Positions 1 to 8,495 of a DNA stretch of 64,000 nucleotides are shown in pieces; within the stretch, counting starts at the first letter, position 1, and the number at the start of each line of letters is the position of its first letter. The stretch comes from Rhodoferax aquaticus (GTDB lineage: Bacteria > Pseudomonadota > Gammaproteobacteria > Burkholderiales > Burkholderiaceae_C). A program made the position numbers and the translations under genes. Below the pieces are notes generated by a model. It was given only the letters and a program-made list of their open reading frames with translations. It ran no database searches and was not told the DNA's origin. The DNA is taken from positions 1,302,001 to 1,366,000 of the forward strand of contig NZ_CP036282.1 of the NCBI RefSeq assembly GCF_006974105.1, given 5' to 3'.

Positions 1-465
1 GCCGTGCAGATCGAGGTGGGCAAAGGCATCGCTGACCATGCGGGCGTCCAGATGGCAGCCTTTGCCGGTGTTGACCTGAATGGCCTGCGCGCCGGTGGCG
101 CGTATGCGGTCTGCGTCCAGGCTGGTTTGCTGGTCGCCTTCAATCACCGCCAATGGCAGTGTGGGCACTTGGGCTTGCAGCCGCTGGATGGTGGCGCACA
201 AGAGCGTGGTCTTGCCTGAGCCGGGGCTGGACACCAGGTTAAACGCCCGCACCCCATGGGCCTGAAAATGCGCGCGGTTGTGGTCGGCCAGCCGCTGGTT
301 GCTGCCCAGCACGTCAGCCTCCATCTTGATCAGGCGTTCTTGGGACAGGCCTTCTACCGACACACCGGCAAGCCCTTGCCCGTAATGCAAATGGCGGGCT
401 TCGGCCACAAGGGGTGCTGGCTTGTCGAGGGTGGGCGGGGTATTGCAGCCGCAAACAACACACAT
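1..465 (-). CDS. hypB: Hydrogenase nickel-incorporation GTPase HypB (3' end outside window)
   Basis: GTP-dependent nickel chaperone that works with HypA to load nickel into the [NiFe] hydrogenase large subunit in the cytoplasm. The visible 155 codons begin with the Cys-rich MCVVCGC motif (nickel site), followed by the Walker A sequence SSPGSGKTT near residue 80, the EGDQQTS element, and [11 protein letters not shown], all typical of HypB. The gene starts 24 bases after the hypA stop, as the last visible member of the hox-hyp run. The reading frame is open to the first base of the window, so the C-terminal switch regions are not visible. It does not appear as a bounded ORF because it is cut by the window edge. 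Confidence 0.96.
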   Translation of the reverse strand, partial: MCVVCGCNTPPTLDKPAPLVAEARHLHYGQGLAGVSVEGLSQERLIKMEADVLGSNQRLADHNRAHFQAHGVRAFNLVSSPGSGKTTLLCATIQRLQAQVPTLPLAVIEGDQQTSLDADRIRATGAQAIQVNTGKGCHLDARMVSDAFAHLDLHG

Positions 466-489
466 GGTGGTGATCCTTTGGGTCGGGAG

Positions 490-837
490 TTAGGTGTCGC
501 GCACGATCAGGTCTAGCACCTTCAGGGCATGGCCGCTGACCGGGCGCAGTGGGTAATTTTGGCACCGTGGGCAGGGGTCCATGCGCTGTTGCATGGGAAC
601 TTCGGTGGCGCAGTGGCTGCACCAGCCTATGGCTTGGGGCTCGTCAATGGTGATGGCGGCCTGCGCTAAGCAGGTGCCACCGACCATGCTCTCTAAAGCA
701 AACCGCAAAGCCCCCACTTCAATCCCCGCCAAGCTGCCCGCCTCCAGCCGCAGGCGGGCTACCTCGGTGAAGTGCTCGCGCTGGGCAGCGGCTTCCACCA
801 TGGCCACAATTTCCTGGGCCAGTGTGACTTCATGCAT
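490..837 (-). CDS. hypA: Hydrogenase maturation zinc/nickel protein HypA
   Basis: Small nickel-delivery partner of HypB. The 115-residue protein starts MHEVTLAQ; the N-terminal Met-His pair is the known nickel ligand of the family. A zinc finger is formed by WCSHC near residue 73 and CPRC near residue 90. A longer frame extends upstream but reads into hoxW, so the ATG at 837 is preferred because it gives the conserved MHE start and overlaps the hoxW end by 8 bases, implying translational coupling. It lies between the hydrogenase protease gene and hypB. Confidence 0.95.
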   Translation of the reverse strand: MHEVTLAQEIVAMVEAAAQREHFTEVARLRLEAGSLAGIEVGALRFALESMVGGTCLAQAAITIDEPQAIGWCSHCATEVPMQQRMDPCPRCQNYPLRPVSGHALKVLDLIVRDT

Positions 838-1291
838 GGTCAATCCACTGGGCGGCCCAAGCCTGTGCATGCGCCAAATGCGCCAGTGCTTGGGCGGTGG
901 GTGCTTCGCCCAAGCCAAAGTGGTCGGCCCGTATGGCCAGCTGGGTGCAGGGTGGGGGTGGGGTGCCCTGCAACTGGGTGTACACATGCAGCAAGGCCTG
1001 GGGTGACATGGCGTGCGTGCTGTAGCTGGCGTCTTGGGCGGGAGCCACTGGCAGTGCCTCAAACGGGGCTTGGGCGGCTACGCTGGCGTCTATAAACAGC
1101 ACCCGTTCACGCCCCACCAAGTCCAGCGCATGCTCCACCTGGAGCTGGTAGTCGTCTAAAAACTCTACGCGGGTGTCGTGGGCAAATGCGGCGCGCAAAT
1201 GGTTGATACAAAGTGGGCCCAGCGCGTCGTCGCCCCGGCTCAGGTTGCCCCAGCCAAATACCAGCAGCGGTGCGGGGCCTGCCGTGCTCAT
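830..1291 (-). CDS. hoxW: [NiFe] hydrogenase maturation endopeptidase (HoxW-type)
   Basis: Endopeptidase that removes the C-terminal tail of the HoxH large subunit after nickel insertion. The 153-residue protein has the family N-terminal motif GWGNLSRGDDALGP (Asp nickel ligand), a second acidic region DDYQLQVEHALD, and a late His in RADHFGLGE. This matches the HyaD/HupD/HoxW fold. Its start overlaps the hoxH stop by four bases (ATGA) and its end overlaps hypA. Assignment to HoxW rather than another hydrogenase protease rests on its position directly behind hoxH. Confidence 0.9.
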   Translation of the reverse strand: MSTAGPAPLLVFGWGNLSRGDDALGPLCINHLRAAFAHDTRVEFLDDYQLQVEHALDLVGRERVLFIDASVAAQAPFEALPVAPAQDASYSTHAMSPQALLHVYTQLQGTPPPPCTQLAIRADHFGLGEAPTAQALAHLAHAQAWAAQWIDHA

Positions 1292-2808
1292 GCGGCCAAG
1301 CCCGTGGGGCGGCTGAGGTCGTGCACCATGTCACCGGAGTGGGACTTGATGATGCGGTCTAGCAACTCGCCGGTGGGGCCTACCAAGGCCACATCCAAGG
1401 GCATTTGCCCCAGCGCATGGGTGGCGCACGAGAGGCAGGGGTCGTAAGCCCGTATCGCCACTTCAATGTGGTTAAGCAAGCCTTCGGTCAGCGCTTTGCC
1501 ATCTAGGTGCTCGCGGGCGACCGAGCGCACGGCTTCGTTCATGGCCTGGTTGTTGTGGGTGGTCGACACAATCAGGTTGCACATGCTGACCAGGTCGTCG
1601 TCGCCCACCTCGTAGTGGTGAATGAGCGTGCCGCGCGGGGCTTCAATGATGCCGACACCGCCGCGCTGGCGCGGGCCGCTGGCCATCAAGTCGCCCGTGA
1701 GAATTTCGGGGTCATCGAGCAGATCGCGTATGACTTCCATGCAGTGCAGCACTTCAATCATGCGGGCCCAGTGGTAGGCCAGTGCGCCATGGATGACATC
1801 GCCTTGGCCCCAGTCCATGAACTCACGGCGCTCGCGTTCGGCCAAGGGGCTGGGAATGAAGTCGCAGTTTTGGATGCGGGCCAAAGGCCCCACTTTGTAC
1901 CAACCCAACTCAGGCCCCAAGGCCTTCAGGTAGGGGAACTTCATATAGGTCCAGGGTTTGACCTCTTCTTCAATCAGGTCCAGGTAGCGTTGGTCGCTGG
2001 CGCCATCCAAGATGATGCGGCCGCTGGCATCGCGTGCGCGCAGCACGCCGTCGTACAAGTCCAAGGCGCCATCGGCGCGCACCAAGGACAGCATGTTGGA
2101 GCGAAAGCTGCCAAAGCGCTGGTACAGCGCGGGGTTTTGGGCATGGAGCTGCTTGGCAATGTTGACCGCGTCTTGGGCCCATTCCACCATTTGCTGTGCG
2201 TCGGCCAAGAGCATGGCCCGGTCCGCCATGCTCACATGCTTGTTCACCCCGCCCGGTACCGAGCCGGTGCCGTGTACGCGTTTGCCAGCGGTGACGCGTA
2301 TCACTTCTTGGCCAAACTTGCGCAGCAAAATGCCTTTTTTGGCGATGTCGGGGTGGGCCTGGGCCACGCCTACGATGTTGCGGTGGTTGACCTCCGAGTC
2401 AAAACCAAACAGCAAGTCGGGCGAGGAGAGGTGAAAGAAGTGCAAAGCATGCGACTGCATGACCTGGCCGTAGTGCATGAGCCGGCGAATCTTGGTGGCC
2501 GTGGGGGTGACGGGCATGGCTCCCACCACCCGGTCCAGTGCTTTGGAGGCCGCCAAGTGGTGTGATACCGGGCAGATGCCGCACAGGCGCTGCACCATGA
2601 CCGGGACTTCCCAAAATGGGCGACCTTCAATAAAGGACTCAAAGCCACGAAACTCCACAATGTGCAAGCGCACTTGCTGCACCCGGTTGTCAGCATCGAG
2701 GAGCAGCGTGACTTTGCCGTGGCCTTCTACGCGCGATACCGGGTCAATCGCGACGCGACGCAAGCCTTGGGCAATGTCGGCAGGCGCAGTTTCTAAGGGT
2801 GAGGTCAT
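1288..2808 (-). CDS. hoxH: NAD-reducing hydrogenase HoxS large (catalytic) subunit HoxH
   Basis: Carries the NiFe(CN)2CO centre that splits or forms H2. The L1 motif RLCGICPVSHH is at about residues 74-84 (Cys76, Cys79) and the L2 motif DPCLSCATH at about 456-464 (Cys458, Cys461, His464), giving four cysteine ligands. A tail of about 42 residues follows His464 and is the expected substrate of the HoxW-type protease encoded next. The 506-residue length is normal for HoxH. The ATG at 2808 lies six bases after the hoxY stop. Confidence 0.97.
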   Translation of the reverse strand: MTSPLETAPADIAQGLRRVAIDPVSRVEGHGKVTLLLDADNRVQQVRLHIVEFRGFESFIEGRPFWEVPVMVQRLCGICPVSHHLAASKALDRVVGAMPVTPTATKIRRLMHYGQVMQSHALHFFHLSSPDLLFGFDSEVNHRNIVGVAQAHPDIAKKGILLRKFGQEVIRVTAGKRVHGTGSVPGGVNKHVSMADRAMLLADAQQMVEWAQDAVNIAKQLHAQNPALYQRFGSFRSNMLSLVRADGALDLYDGVLRARDASGRIILDGASDQRYLDLIEEEVKPWTYMKFPYLKALGPELGWYKVGPLARIQNCDFIPSPLAERERREFMDWGQGDVIHGALAYHWARMIEVLHCMEVIRDLLDDPEILTGDLMASGPRQRGGVGIIEAPRGTLIHHYEVGDDDLVSMCNLIVSTTHNNQAMNEAVRSVAREHLDGKALTEGLLNHIEVAIRAYDPCLSCATHALGQMPLDVALVGPTGELLDRIIKSHSGDMVHDLSRPTGLAA

Positions 2809-2814
2809 GGTGGT

Positions 2815-3381
2815 TCAGTCGTAATGCATCAGGCCATGGCCCAGCTGCGGGGTGCGTCCGGCCATGAGGTCGGTGAGGAACTTCCAAATGGCATCTGCCG
2901 ACGGCGGACACCCGGGTAAAAAGTAGTCCACATGCACGACTTCGTGAATCGGGTGGACCTGGTTGAGCGGCAGGGGGAGCTCGGGATCATTCGGGATGGC
3001 ACTGCCCGCGCGCAGGCCGGTGCGCGAGCCATACACATTGTTGAGGATGGTGCCCAAATTCAGGTGGTTGCGCTGGGCAGGCAGGCCGCCATTGATGGCA
3101 CAGGCCCCCACGGCTACCAGTGTTTTGCAGTGCGCCCGGAACTCGCGCAGCACCACCACGTTTTCGGCATTGCACAGGCCACCCTCGATCAGCCCAATGT
3201 CGCAATGGCCAATCTCTTTGATGTCGGTGAGCGGGGAGCGGTCAAACTCCACCAACTCAATGAGTTGCAGCAGGCGTTCGTCGATGTCCAGAAACGACAT
3301 ATGGCAGCCAAAGCAGCCTGCCAGGGACACGGTGGCCAGTTTGAGTTTGCGCGGGCCGTGCGGCATGACGGGTGGAATCAT
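2815..3381 (-). CDS. hoxY: NAD-reducing hydrogenase small subunit HoxY
   Basis: Electron-transfer subunit that pairs with HoxH and passes electrons through its proximal iron-sulfur cluster to HoxFU. The 188-residue protein has the SLAGCFGCHMSFLDID motif (Cys23, Cys26), a middle GACAINGG segment and the late LPGCPPS motif, the cluster-binding pattern of short Hox/MvhG-type small subunits. There is no twin-arginine signal, consistent with a soluble cytoplasmic enzyme. It overlaps hoxU by four bases. Confidence 0.96.
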   Translation of the reverse strand: MIPPVMPHGPRKLKLATVSLAGCFGCHMSFLDIDERLLQLIELVEFDRSPLTDIKEIGHCDIGLIEGGLCNAENVVVLREFRAHCKTLVAVGACAINGGLPAQRNHLNLGTILNNVYGSRTGLRAGSAIPNDPELPLPLNQVHPIHEVVHVDYFLPGCPPSADAIWKFLTDLMAGRTPQLGHGLMHYD

Positions 3382-4124
3382 GGGGTGTCGTCCTGCGCAG
3401 TTTCAGAGATGGGCGCTGCGTCATAACGGCGCTCGCCAATGGGTACGGAGAAGCCCTGGCGCTTGTGCAAGATCACGCCCACAGGGCATACCGCAGCGGC
3501 ATGGTCGCCGCTGGCCATAGACGTGTCGGCCAGCTTGCCGCTAGGGCTGTTGACCAGCAAATGGGTGCCTATGCCGTGCCCCCCAATGGCGAACACGTTC
3601 TTGTGGTCTACCTCGCGGCTGGCACGCACGCACAGCTCACACACAATGCAGCGGTTGAAGTCCAGCAGCAGCTCAGGGTGGCTGGCGTCTACGGGCCTGT
3701 CGGGGTAGAACTCTTCAAAGTGTGGGCCTTCCATGCCCACCTCATAGGCGGTGGCTTGGAGCTTGCAGTTGCCGCTTTTTTCGCAGCTGGGGCAAAAATG
3801 GTTGCCTTCGACAAACAGCATTTGCAGCAGGGTTTTGCGCTGCGCGTTCAGCTCTCCGGTTTTGTTTTCCACGGTCTGGCCCGGTGCCGCTAGCGTGGTG
3901 CAGGCAGCACTTGCGCGGCCATTGACCTTGACAGTGCAAATGCGGCAAGAACCATGGGCGGCAAACTCGGGGCTCCAACACAGATGCGGGATGAAGTGGC
4001 CTGCATGGTGGGCCGCTTGGATCAGCGTTTCACCGGGCTGAAACGGCACGTTTTGTCCATCCAGTACAAAGCACGGGGGCGCGTCGCGGGTCGCGGCGGG
4101 TGGGGGCAGAGGGACCTGTGTCAC
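3378..4124 (-). CDS. hoxU: NAD-reducing hydrogenase diaphorase subunit HoxU
   Basis: Iron-sulfur subunit related to the N-terminal part of NuoG, linking HoxY to HoxF. An N-terminal [2Fe-2S] domain uses Cys49, Cys60, Cys63 and Cys75. A His/Cys-ligated cluster follows (His109, Cys111, Cys114, Cys120), then a [4Fe-4S] site with Cys159, Cys162, Cys165 and Cys213. The 248-residue length is typical. The start is GTG and overlaps the hoxF stop by four bases (GTGA), indicating tight coupling. Confidence 0.96.
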   Translation of the reverse strand: MTQVPLPPPAATRDAPPCFVLDGQNVPFQPGETLIQAAHHAGHFIPHLCWSPEFAAHGSCRICTVKVNGRASAACTTLAAPGQTVENKTGELNAQRKTLLQMLFVEGNHFCPSCEKSGNCKLQATAYEVGMEGPHFEEFYPDRPVDASHPELLLDFNRCIVCELCVRASREVDHKNVFAIGGHGIGTHLLVNSPSGKLADTSMASGDHAAAVCPVGVILHKRQGFSVPIGERRYDAAPISETAQDDTP

Positions 4125-5932
4125 GCGGGTTTCTCCATGTGGGCTGCGGCGTCGTCCCGGCCGGTTACGGCGCGGGCGATGGACAGTTCGGCGTCCAGAT
4201 CAAAGGCGGGCTCAAAATGCAGCGATTGCAAATGCTGCTCAAACGTGGGGCGGAACTTGGCCACGGTGTCGCGCAAGGGGTTGCACGCACTGGCACCCAA
4301 ACCGCAGTGGGTGGTGGTGTGCAGCAGCTTGTCAAGTTCGTTCAGCACATCGAGGTCGTGGCGCGAGCCGCGGCCTGCGGCGAGCTTGTCCATGCGTTTG
4401 ACCACCAGTGCGGTGCCCACGCGGCAGGGGGTGCAAAAGCCGCAGCTCTCGTGCGCAAAGAACTGGGCGAAATTGCGGGCCACCGAAAACATGTCGCGGC
4501 TGCGGTCAAACACCATGAACGCCCCTGCCGTGGGCACGTCTTCAAAGCCCATGCGCCTGCCAAATTCCGAGGCCGAGACACACAGGCCCGACGGACCCCC
4601 CACTTGCACAGCCTGGGTGTTGCGTGCGCCACAGTCTTCCAAAATGCGGCCGATGCGGGTGCCAAACGGGTACTCGTACAGGCCGGGTCGCTCGCAGTCA
4701 CCCGAGACGCTGTGAATTTTGGTGCCCGTGGAGGCGGTGGTGCCTATGCCGGCCCACCAAGCCCCCCCGTGCTGCGCAATCTGCTGGGCTGCGCAAAAGG
4801 TTTCCACATTGTTGACGGCGGTGGGGTGGCCCATATAGCCATGCTCCACCGGGAAGGGCGGGCGTATGCGGGGTGTGCCGCGCTTGCCTTCTAAGGACTC
4901 AATCAGGGCGGACTCTTCGCCGCACACATAGGCACCCGCGCCGAGGTGAATCTCAATGTCAAAGTCGAAGCCGGGGTGGCCCACAATGTTGTTGCCCAGC
5001 AAGCCTTGCGCGCGGCGACGGGCCAAAACGGCTTGCAGGCCCTCTAGCAGGTAGCGGTACTCGCCACGCAGGTAGACAAAGCCTCTGCGCGCGCCCATGA
5101 CCCACGCCGCAATGGCCATGCCTTCAAACACCGCGTCGGCATGGCTGCGCAGCAATACCCGGTCTTTGAAGGTGCCGGGCTCACCCTCGTCGGCATTGCA
5201 CACCACGATGTGCTCGGTGCCGGGGGCCTTGCGGCATAACGCCCACTTCAAACCCGTGGCAAAACCAGCGCCGCCACGCCCGCGCAAGTTGGCCTGCGTG
5301 ATTTCTTGCAGCATGCCTTCCGGGCCGCGCGCTACGGCGGCAGCCAGCGCTAGGCCGGGAGCCAGCGCGGGGCCTAGCAGTACGTCGGCTCTGCGCACCT
5401 GGTCTTGGGTGTCAAACCACGCGCTAGGCCAGTCGGTGACCGGAACCTGCGCTTCCACCAAGCGTGCCATCTCTGCGACGCGGGCGCTGTCGAGCTGGGT
5501 GAGCACCTGGTGGTGGTTGATCAAGAGGGCGGGGCCTTGGTCGCAGTGGCCGGTGCATGAGGCAGTGGCCACGCTGACACGGCCATCGGCCCGGGTCTGG
5601 CCCGGGGCTACGCCTAGGCGTTGGCATAGATCGGCCATCAACTCCCGGCTGCCAAGCATGTGGTCGGTGATGTTGTCGCTAAACAGAATGCGGTAGTCAC
5701 CCACGGGGCGGGTGTGAAAGAAGCGGTAAAAACCCGTCACCCCTTGCACATGGGCCAGCGTGACACCCAAACCGCTGGCAAGCTCCTGCAGCGCGGCTGG
5801 AGGTAGCCACCCTAGGGCGGCTTGTAGCTCGCGCAGCATTTGTACCAAGGCACTGGGCGCGTGGTGGTGGCGCGCCAATAGTTCTCTTACTTTGGCGGAC
5901 GCTGGCGAGCTTGGGTGTGTGGATAGCAGCAT
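4121..5932 (-). CDS. hoxF: NAD-reducing hydrogenase diaphorase subunit HoxF
   Basis: FMN/NAD(H)-binding diaphorase subunit, first gene of the hydrogenase operon. Residues 1-165 resemble NuoE; residues 200-560 resemble NuoF, with GRGGAGF at 218-224 (NADH/FMN), GAGAYVCGEESALIE near 331-345 and the cluster motif CGFCTPC at 497-503. In the NuoE-like part only one cysteine pair is evident (Cys126, Cys130 in SCTGHC); the usual first pair is not visible, so this domain may lack a cluster. The ATG at 5932 is chosen because AGGTGGGAG lies about 9 bases upstream; an in-frame TTG 39 bases further upstream is less likely. Confidence 0.96.
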   Translation of the reverse strand: MLLSTHPSSPASAKVRELLARHHHAPSALVQMLRELQAALGWLPPAALQELASGLGVTLAHVQGVTGFYRFFHTRPVGDYRILFSDNITDHMLGSRELMADLCQRLGVAPGQTRADGRVSVATASCTGHCDQGPALLINHHQVLTQLDSARVAEMARLVEAQVPVTDWPSAWFDTQDQVRRADVLLGPALAPGLALAAAVARGPEGMLQEITQANLRGRGGAGFATGLKWALCRKAPGTEHIVVCNADEGEPGTFKDRVLLRSHADAVFEGMAIAAWVMGARRGFVYLRGEYRYLLEGLQAVLARRRAQGLLGNNIVGHPGFDFDIEIHLGAGAYVCGEESALIESLEGKRGTPRIRPPFPVEHGYMGHPTAVNNVETFCAAQQIAQHGGAWWAGIGTTASTGTKIHSVSGDCERPGLYEYPFGTRIGRILEDCGARNTQAVQVGGPSGLCVSASEFGRRMGFEDVPTAGAFMVFDRSRDMFSVARNFAQFFAHESCGFCTPCRVGTALVVKRMDKLAAGRGSRHDLDVLNELDKLLHTTTHCGLGASACNPLRDTVAKFRPTFEQHLQSLHFEPAFDLDAELSIARAVTGRDDAAAHMEKPA

Positions 5933-5978
5933 GGTGTGAATCTCCCACCTAAGGCTATCGCGTTGGGCCAACCGTGGT

Positions 5979-5992
5979 TTGACTTAGGTCAA
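5979..5992. promoter_or_regulatory. FNR/DNR-type box upstream of hoxF
   Basis: Perfect inverted repeat TTGAC-TTAG-GTCAA, the architecture recognised by FNR/ANR/DNR regulators (TTGAT-N4-ATCAA consensus). It ends 46 bases upstream of the hoxF start. On the minus strand a GATAGC sequence about 20 bases downstream could serve as a -10 element, placing the box near -41.5. Binding is inferred, not shown. Confidence 0.65.
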
Positions 5993-5996
5993 CCTT

Positions 5997-6014
5997 GCTG
6001 CGCCCCGGCGCAGC
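5997..6014 (-). terminator. GC-rich hairpin between nadB and hoxF
   Basis: Inverted repeat GCTGCGCC/GGCGCAGC with a tiny loop, lying between the nadB stop and the FNR-type box on the minus strand. There is no U-tract after it, so it is a weak or Rho-assisted terminator at best. It separates nadB transcription from the hox promoter. Confidence 0.35.
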
Positions 6015-6042
6015 GTGTTCCCGGCCCGTAACTGGGCGTGCG

Positions 6043-7656
6043 CTACAGCGGCGTCAAGGTGGTGGGCACGGCGGCGTCCAACAGCGCGGGATAGTCGCGG
6101 CTGAAGTGCAGGCCACGGCTCTCGTGGCGGGCTTGGGCGCTTTTGACAATCAGGTCGGCTACTTGCACCAAGTTGCGCAGCTCTAGCAAGTCGCGGCTCA
6201 CATGGAAGTGGGCGTAGAACTCATCAATCTCGGCTTGCAGCAGCGCAATGCGGTGGCCTGCGCGCTCTAGCCGTTTGTTGGTGCGCACAATGCCCACATA
6301 GTCCCACATAAAGCGGCGCAACTCGTCCCAGTTGTGGGAGATGACCACGCTCTCGTCGGCATCGGTGACGCGGCTGTCGTCCCACACCGGCACGGTTTGC
6401 ACCGTGGCGCTGCCCGTGGTTGTTAGGTTATTTGCTATGACTTGTGTAGCTGCTCGCGCAAACACCATGCACTCTAGCAAGGAGTTAGACGCCAAACGGT
6501 TGGCACCATGCAAGCCGCTGCAGGCGGTTTCGCCAATGGCGTACAGGCCGGCCACATCGGTGCGCCCTTGCAAGTCAGCCAGCACCCCGCCACAGGTGTA
6601 GTGCGCGGCAGGCACCACGGGGATGGGCTGCTTAGACATGTCGATGCCCAGCTCCAAGCAGCGGGCATAAATGTTGGGAAAGTGCTCTTGGATAAAGCTC
6701 AGCGGCTGGTGGCTGATGTCCAGGTACACACAGTCAAAGCCGCCTTTTTTCATCTCAAAGTCAATGGCGCGGGCCACCACGTCACGCGGGGCCAGCTCGG
6801 CGCGCGGGTCGTGCGCGGGCATAAAGCGCGTGCCATCGGGCAGCAGCAAACGCCCGCCTTCGCCACGCACCGCTTCGCTGATCAAAAAGCTCTTGGCATG
6901 CGGGTGGTAGAGGCAAGTGGGGTGAAACTGGATGAACTCCATGTTTTGCACCCGGCAGCCTGCGCGCCACGCTGCGGCAATGCCGTCGCCGGTGGCGGTG
7001 TCGGGGTTGGTGGTGTAGAGGTAGACCTTGCCAGCGCCGCCACAGGCCAAGAGCGTGTGCGGCGCTTGGAAGGTGACGACTTCGTCGGTGGTGTTGTCTA
7101 GCGCGTACAGGCCTAAGCAGCGCGTGGGCGCATCGGGCTCCAGGCCCAGCTTGGTGGTGGTGATGAGGTCCACCAGCGTGTGGTTTTCAAACAGGGTGAT
7201 GTTGGCGCTGTTTTGCAGCTGCTCAATCAGCGTGTGTTGCACGGCCGCGCCTGTGGCGTCGGTGGCATGCACGATGCGCCGGGCGCTGTGGCCGCCTTCG
7301 CGGGTGAGGTGCAGCTCGCCGTCTTCACGCGAGAACGGCACGCCCAGCTTTTGCAGCCAGGCAATGGCTTGCGGCGCTTGCTCCACCACCAGCTGCGTGG
7401 CGGCCAAGTCGCACAGGCCCGCACCGGCCACCAAGGTGTCGTCAATGTGGGCGGCAAAGCTGTCGGACTTGTCCCACACCGCGGCAATGCCACCTTGCGC
7501 CCAGCCGCTAGAGCCTTCGCGCACAGCGCTCTTGGTGATGATGGCAATGCGTGTGGTCGCCGGCAGGAGTAAGGCGGCGCTTAGACCCGCCAAGCCGCTG
7601 CCAACAATGACAACATCAAATACGAAAGTAGGGGTGCGGGACGCAGTTGCGTTCAT
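6043..7656 (-). CDS. nadB: L-aspartate oxidase NadB
   Basis: FAD enzyme oxidising L-aspartate to iminoaspartate, first step of de novo NAD synthesis. The 537-residue protein opens with the FAD motif VIVGSGLAGLSAALLLP, has SSGWAQGGIAAVW and the late GANRLASNSLLECMVF flavin loop, and ends with the helical succinate-dehydrogenase-like domain. The ATG at 7656 is preferred over an in-frame TTG two codons earlier; no clear Shine-Dalgarno is present. Residues just after LLECMVF are encoded by sequence matching the 50-nt dispersed repeat, without net lengthening compared with the E. coli protein. No nadA or nadC is nearby in the window. Confidence 0.95.
   Translation of the reverse strand: MNATASRTPTFVFDVVIVGSGLAGLSAALLLPATTRIAIITKSAVREGSSGWAQGGIAAVWDKSDSFAAHIDDTLVAGAGLCDLAATQLVVEQAPQAIAWLQKLGVPFSREDGELHLTREGGHSARRIVHATDATGAAVQHTLIEQLQNSANITLFENHTLVDLITTTKLGLEPDAPTRCLGLYALDNTTDEVVTFQAPHTLLACGGAGKVYLYTTNPDTATGDGIAAAWRAGCRVQNMEFIQFHPTCLYHPHAKSFLISEAVRGEGGRLLLPDGTRFMPAHDPRAELAPRDVVARAIDFEMKKGGFDCVYLDISHQPLSFIQEHFPNIYARCLELGIDMSKQPIPVVPAAHYTCGGVLADLQGRTDVAGLYAIGETACSGLHGANRLASNSLLECMVFARAATQVIANNLTTTGSATVQTVPVWDDSRVTDADESVVISHNWDELRRFMWDYVGIVRTNKRLERAGHRIALLQAEIDEFYAHFHVSRDLLELRNLVQVADLIVKSAQARHESRGLHFSRDYPALLDAAVPTTLTPL
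6433..6482 (+). repeat. 50-nt dispersed repeat, copy 1 (inside nadB, antisense)
   Basis: Aligns without gaps to the other copies over 50 positions. It starts TGCTATGACT and carries the core TGTAGCTGCTCGCGCA followed by a weaker CTAG-containing end. It lies opposite the nadB coding strand and encodes part of ARAATQVIANN. Confidence 0.6.
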
Positions 7657-7735
7657 GGCCAATCCGGGAGGAGGTAAAAAAAGGTGGGGCGAACGGTTCG
7701 CACAGTGGACTAAGAGCGCGTCTGGGCGTTAAGGC

Positions 7736-8470
7736 CTAAGCCTTGGACCAACGCTCAGTCGCGTCTGTCCAGAGGGGGCGCAGGGTCAAGACCAGCAATG
7801 CCAATGCCAGTGGCACCGTGGTCACATAGCCTACATGTTTGAACCCGGTGGCACCTAGCATGGCACCGATAAAAAATGCCGCAATCAGCGTGGACTGCAG
7901 GCGCAGTTTGTCGGGGTTGCTTTGCACCGGGGGATGGATTGCGGATGTGTTGATGTACACCATCTTGCCCAATTCAATGCCCAGGTCGGTCACCAAGCCG
8001 GTGATGTGGGTGGTGCGAATTTCCGAACGCGATATCTTGCTGATCACCGCGTTTTGCAAGCCCATGATGAAGCACAACAGCACCACGGTGAGCGGCACAA
8101 ACAAATGCGCGGCTAGGTTGATGGCGCTGCCGAACAGCAGTAAGAGCGCAGCTTCCACCAACAAGGGCAGGCCGTAGGCGCTGTGGAGTTGGTGTTGCAG
8201 GCCCCAGTTCACCAGTAAGGTGGTAGCTATGGCTCCCAAGACAAAGGCGCACAACATGGCAGCCCCTGCCAAGGCAATGGACACATTGCCGAGTACCAGC
8301 GAGTCCGCAATGCTGGAGACCACACCGGTCATGTGCGAGGTGTATTGACCCACAGCCAAAAAGCCGCCTGCGTTGGCCGCCCCGGCCACAAACGCCAAAG
8401 TCATGCCGAGGCGCGCATTGGTGTGAGGGGTGCGCTCAACATCAACCCAGCCACGGATCAAAGGGATCAT
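7736..8470 (-). CDS. DUF1275 (YoaK-type) membrane protein
   Basis: Six- to seven-helix inner-membrane protein of unknown function. The 244-residue protein has the family pattern: a glycine-rich first helix (LAFVAGAANAGGFLAVG), the YTSHMTGVVSSIAD segment, and the internal repeat with GLQNAVISKISRSEIRTTHITGLVTDLGIELG. The ATG at 8470 (MIPLIRG) is preferred; the upstream in-frame extension is proline/serine rich and lacks family features. It lies between metG and nadB with no evident functional link. YoaK proteins have been suggested to be transporters, but nothing in the sequence decides this. Confidence 0.85.
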   Translation of the reverse strand: MIPLIRGWVDVERTPHTNARLGMTLAFVAGAANAGGFLAVGQYTSHMTGVVSSIADSLVLGNVSIALAGAAMLCAFVLGAIATTLLVNWGLQHQLHSAYGLPLLVEAALLLLFGSAINLAAHLFVPLTVVLLCFIMGLQNAVISKISRSEIRTTHITGLVTDLGIELGKMVYINTSAIHPPVQSNPDKLRLQSTLIAAFFIGAMLGATGFKHVGYVTTVPLALALLVLTLRPLWTDATERWSKA

Positions 8471-8495
8471 TGCGGTGCCGGGCTGTGTGCAGGGC

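Noticed and set aside
1507..2565. 352-codon plus-strand frame opposite hoxH
   Set aside because: Exact antisense of a well-supported catalytic subunit; composition (His/Gly/Ala rich) is typical of a high-GC shadow frame.
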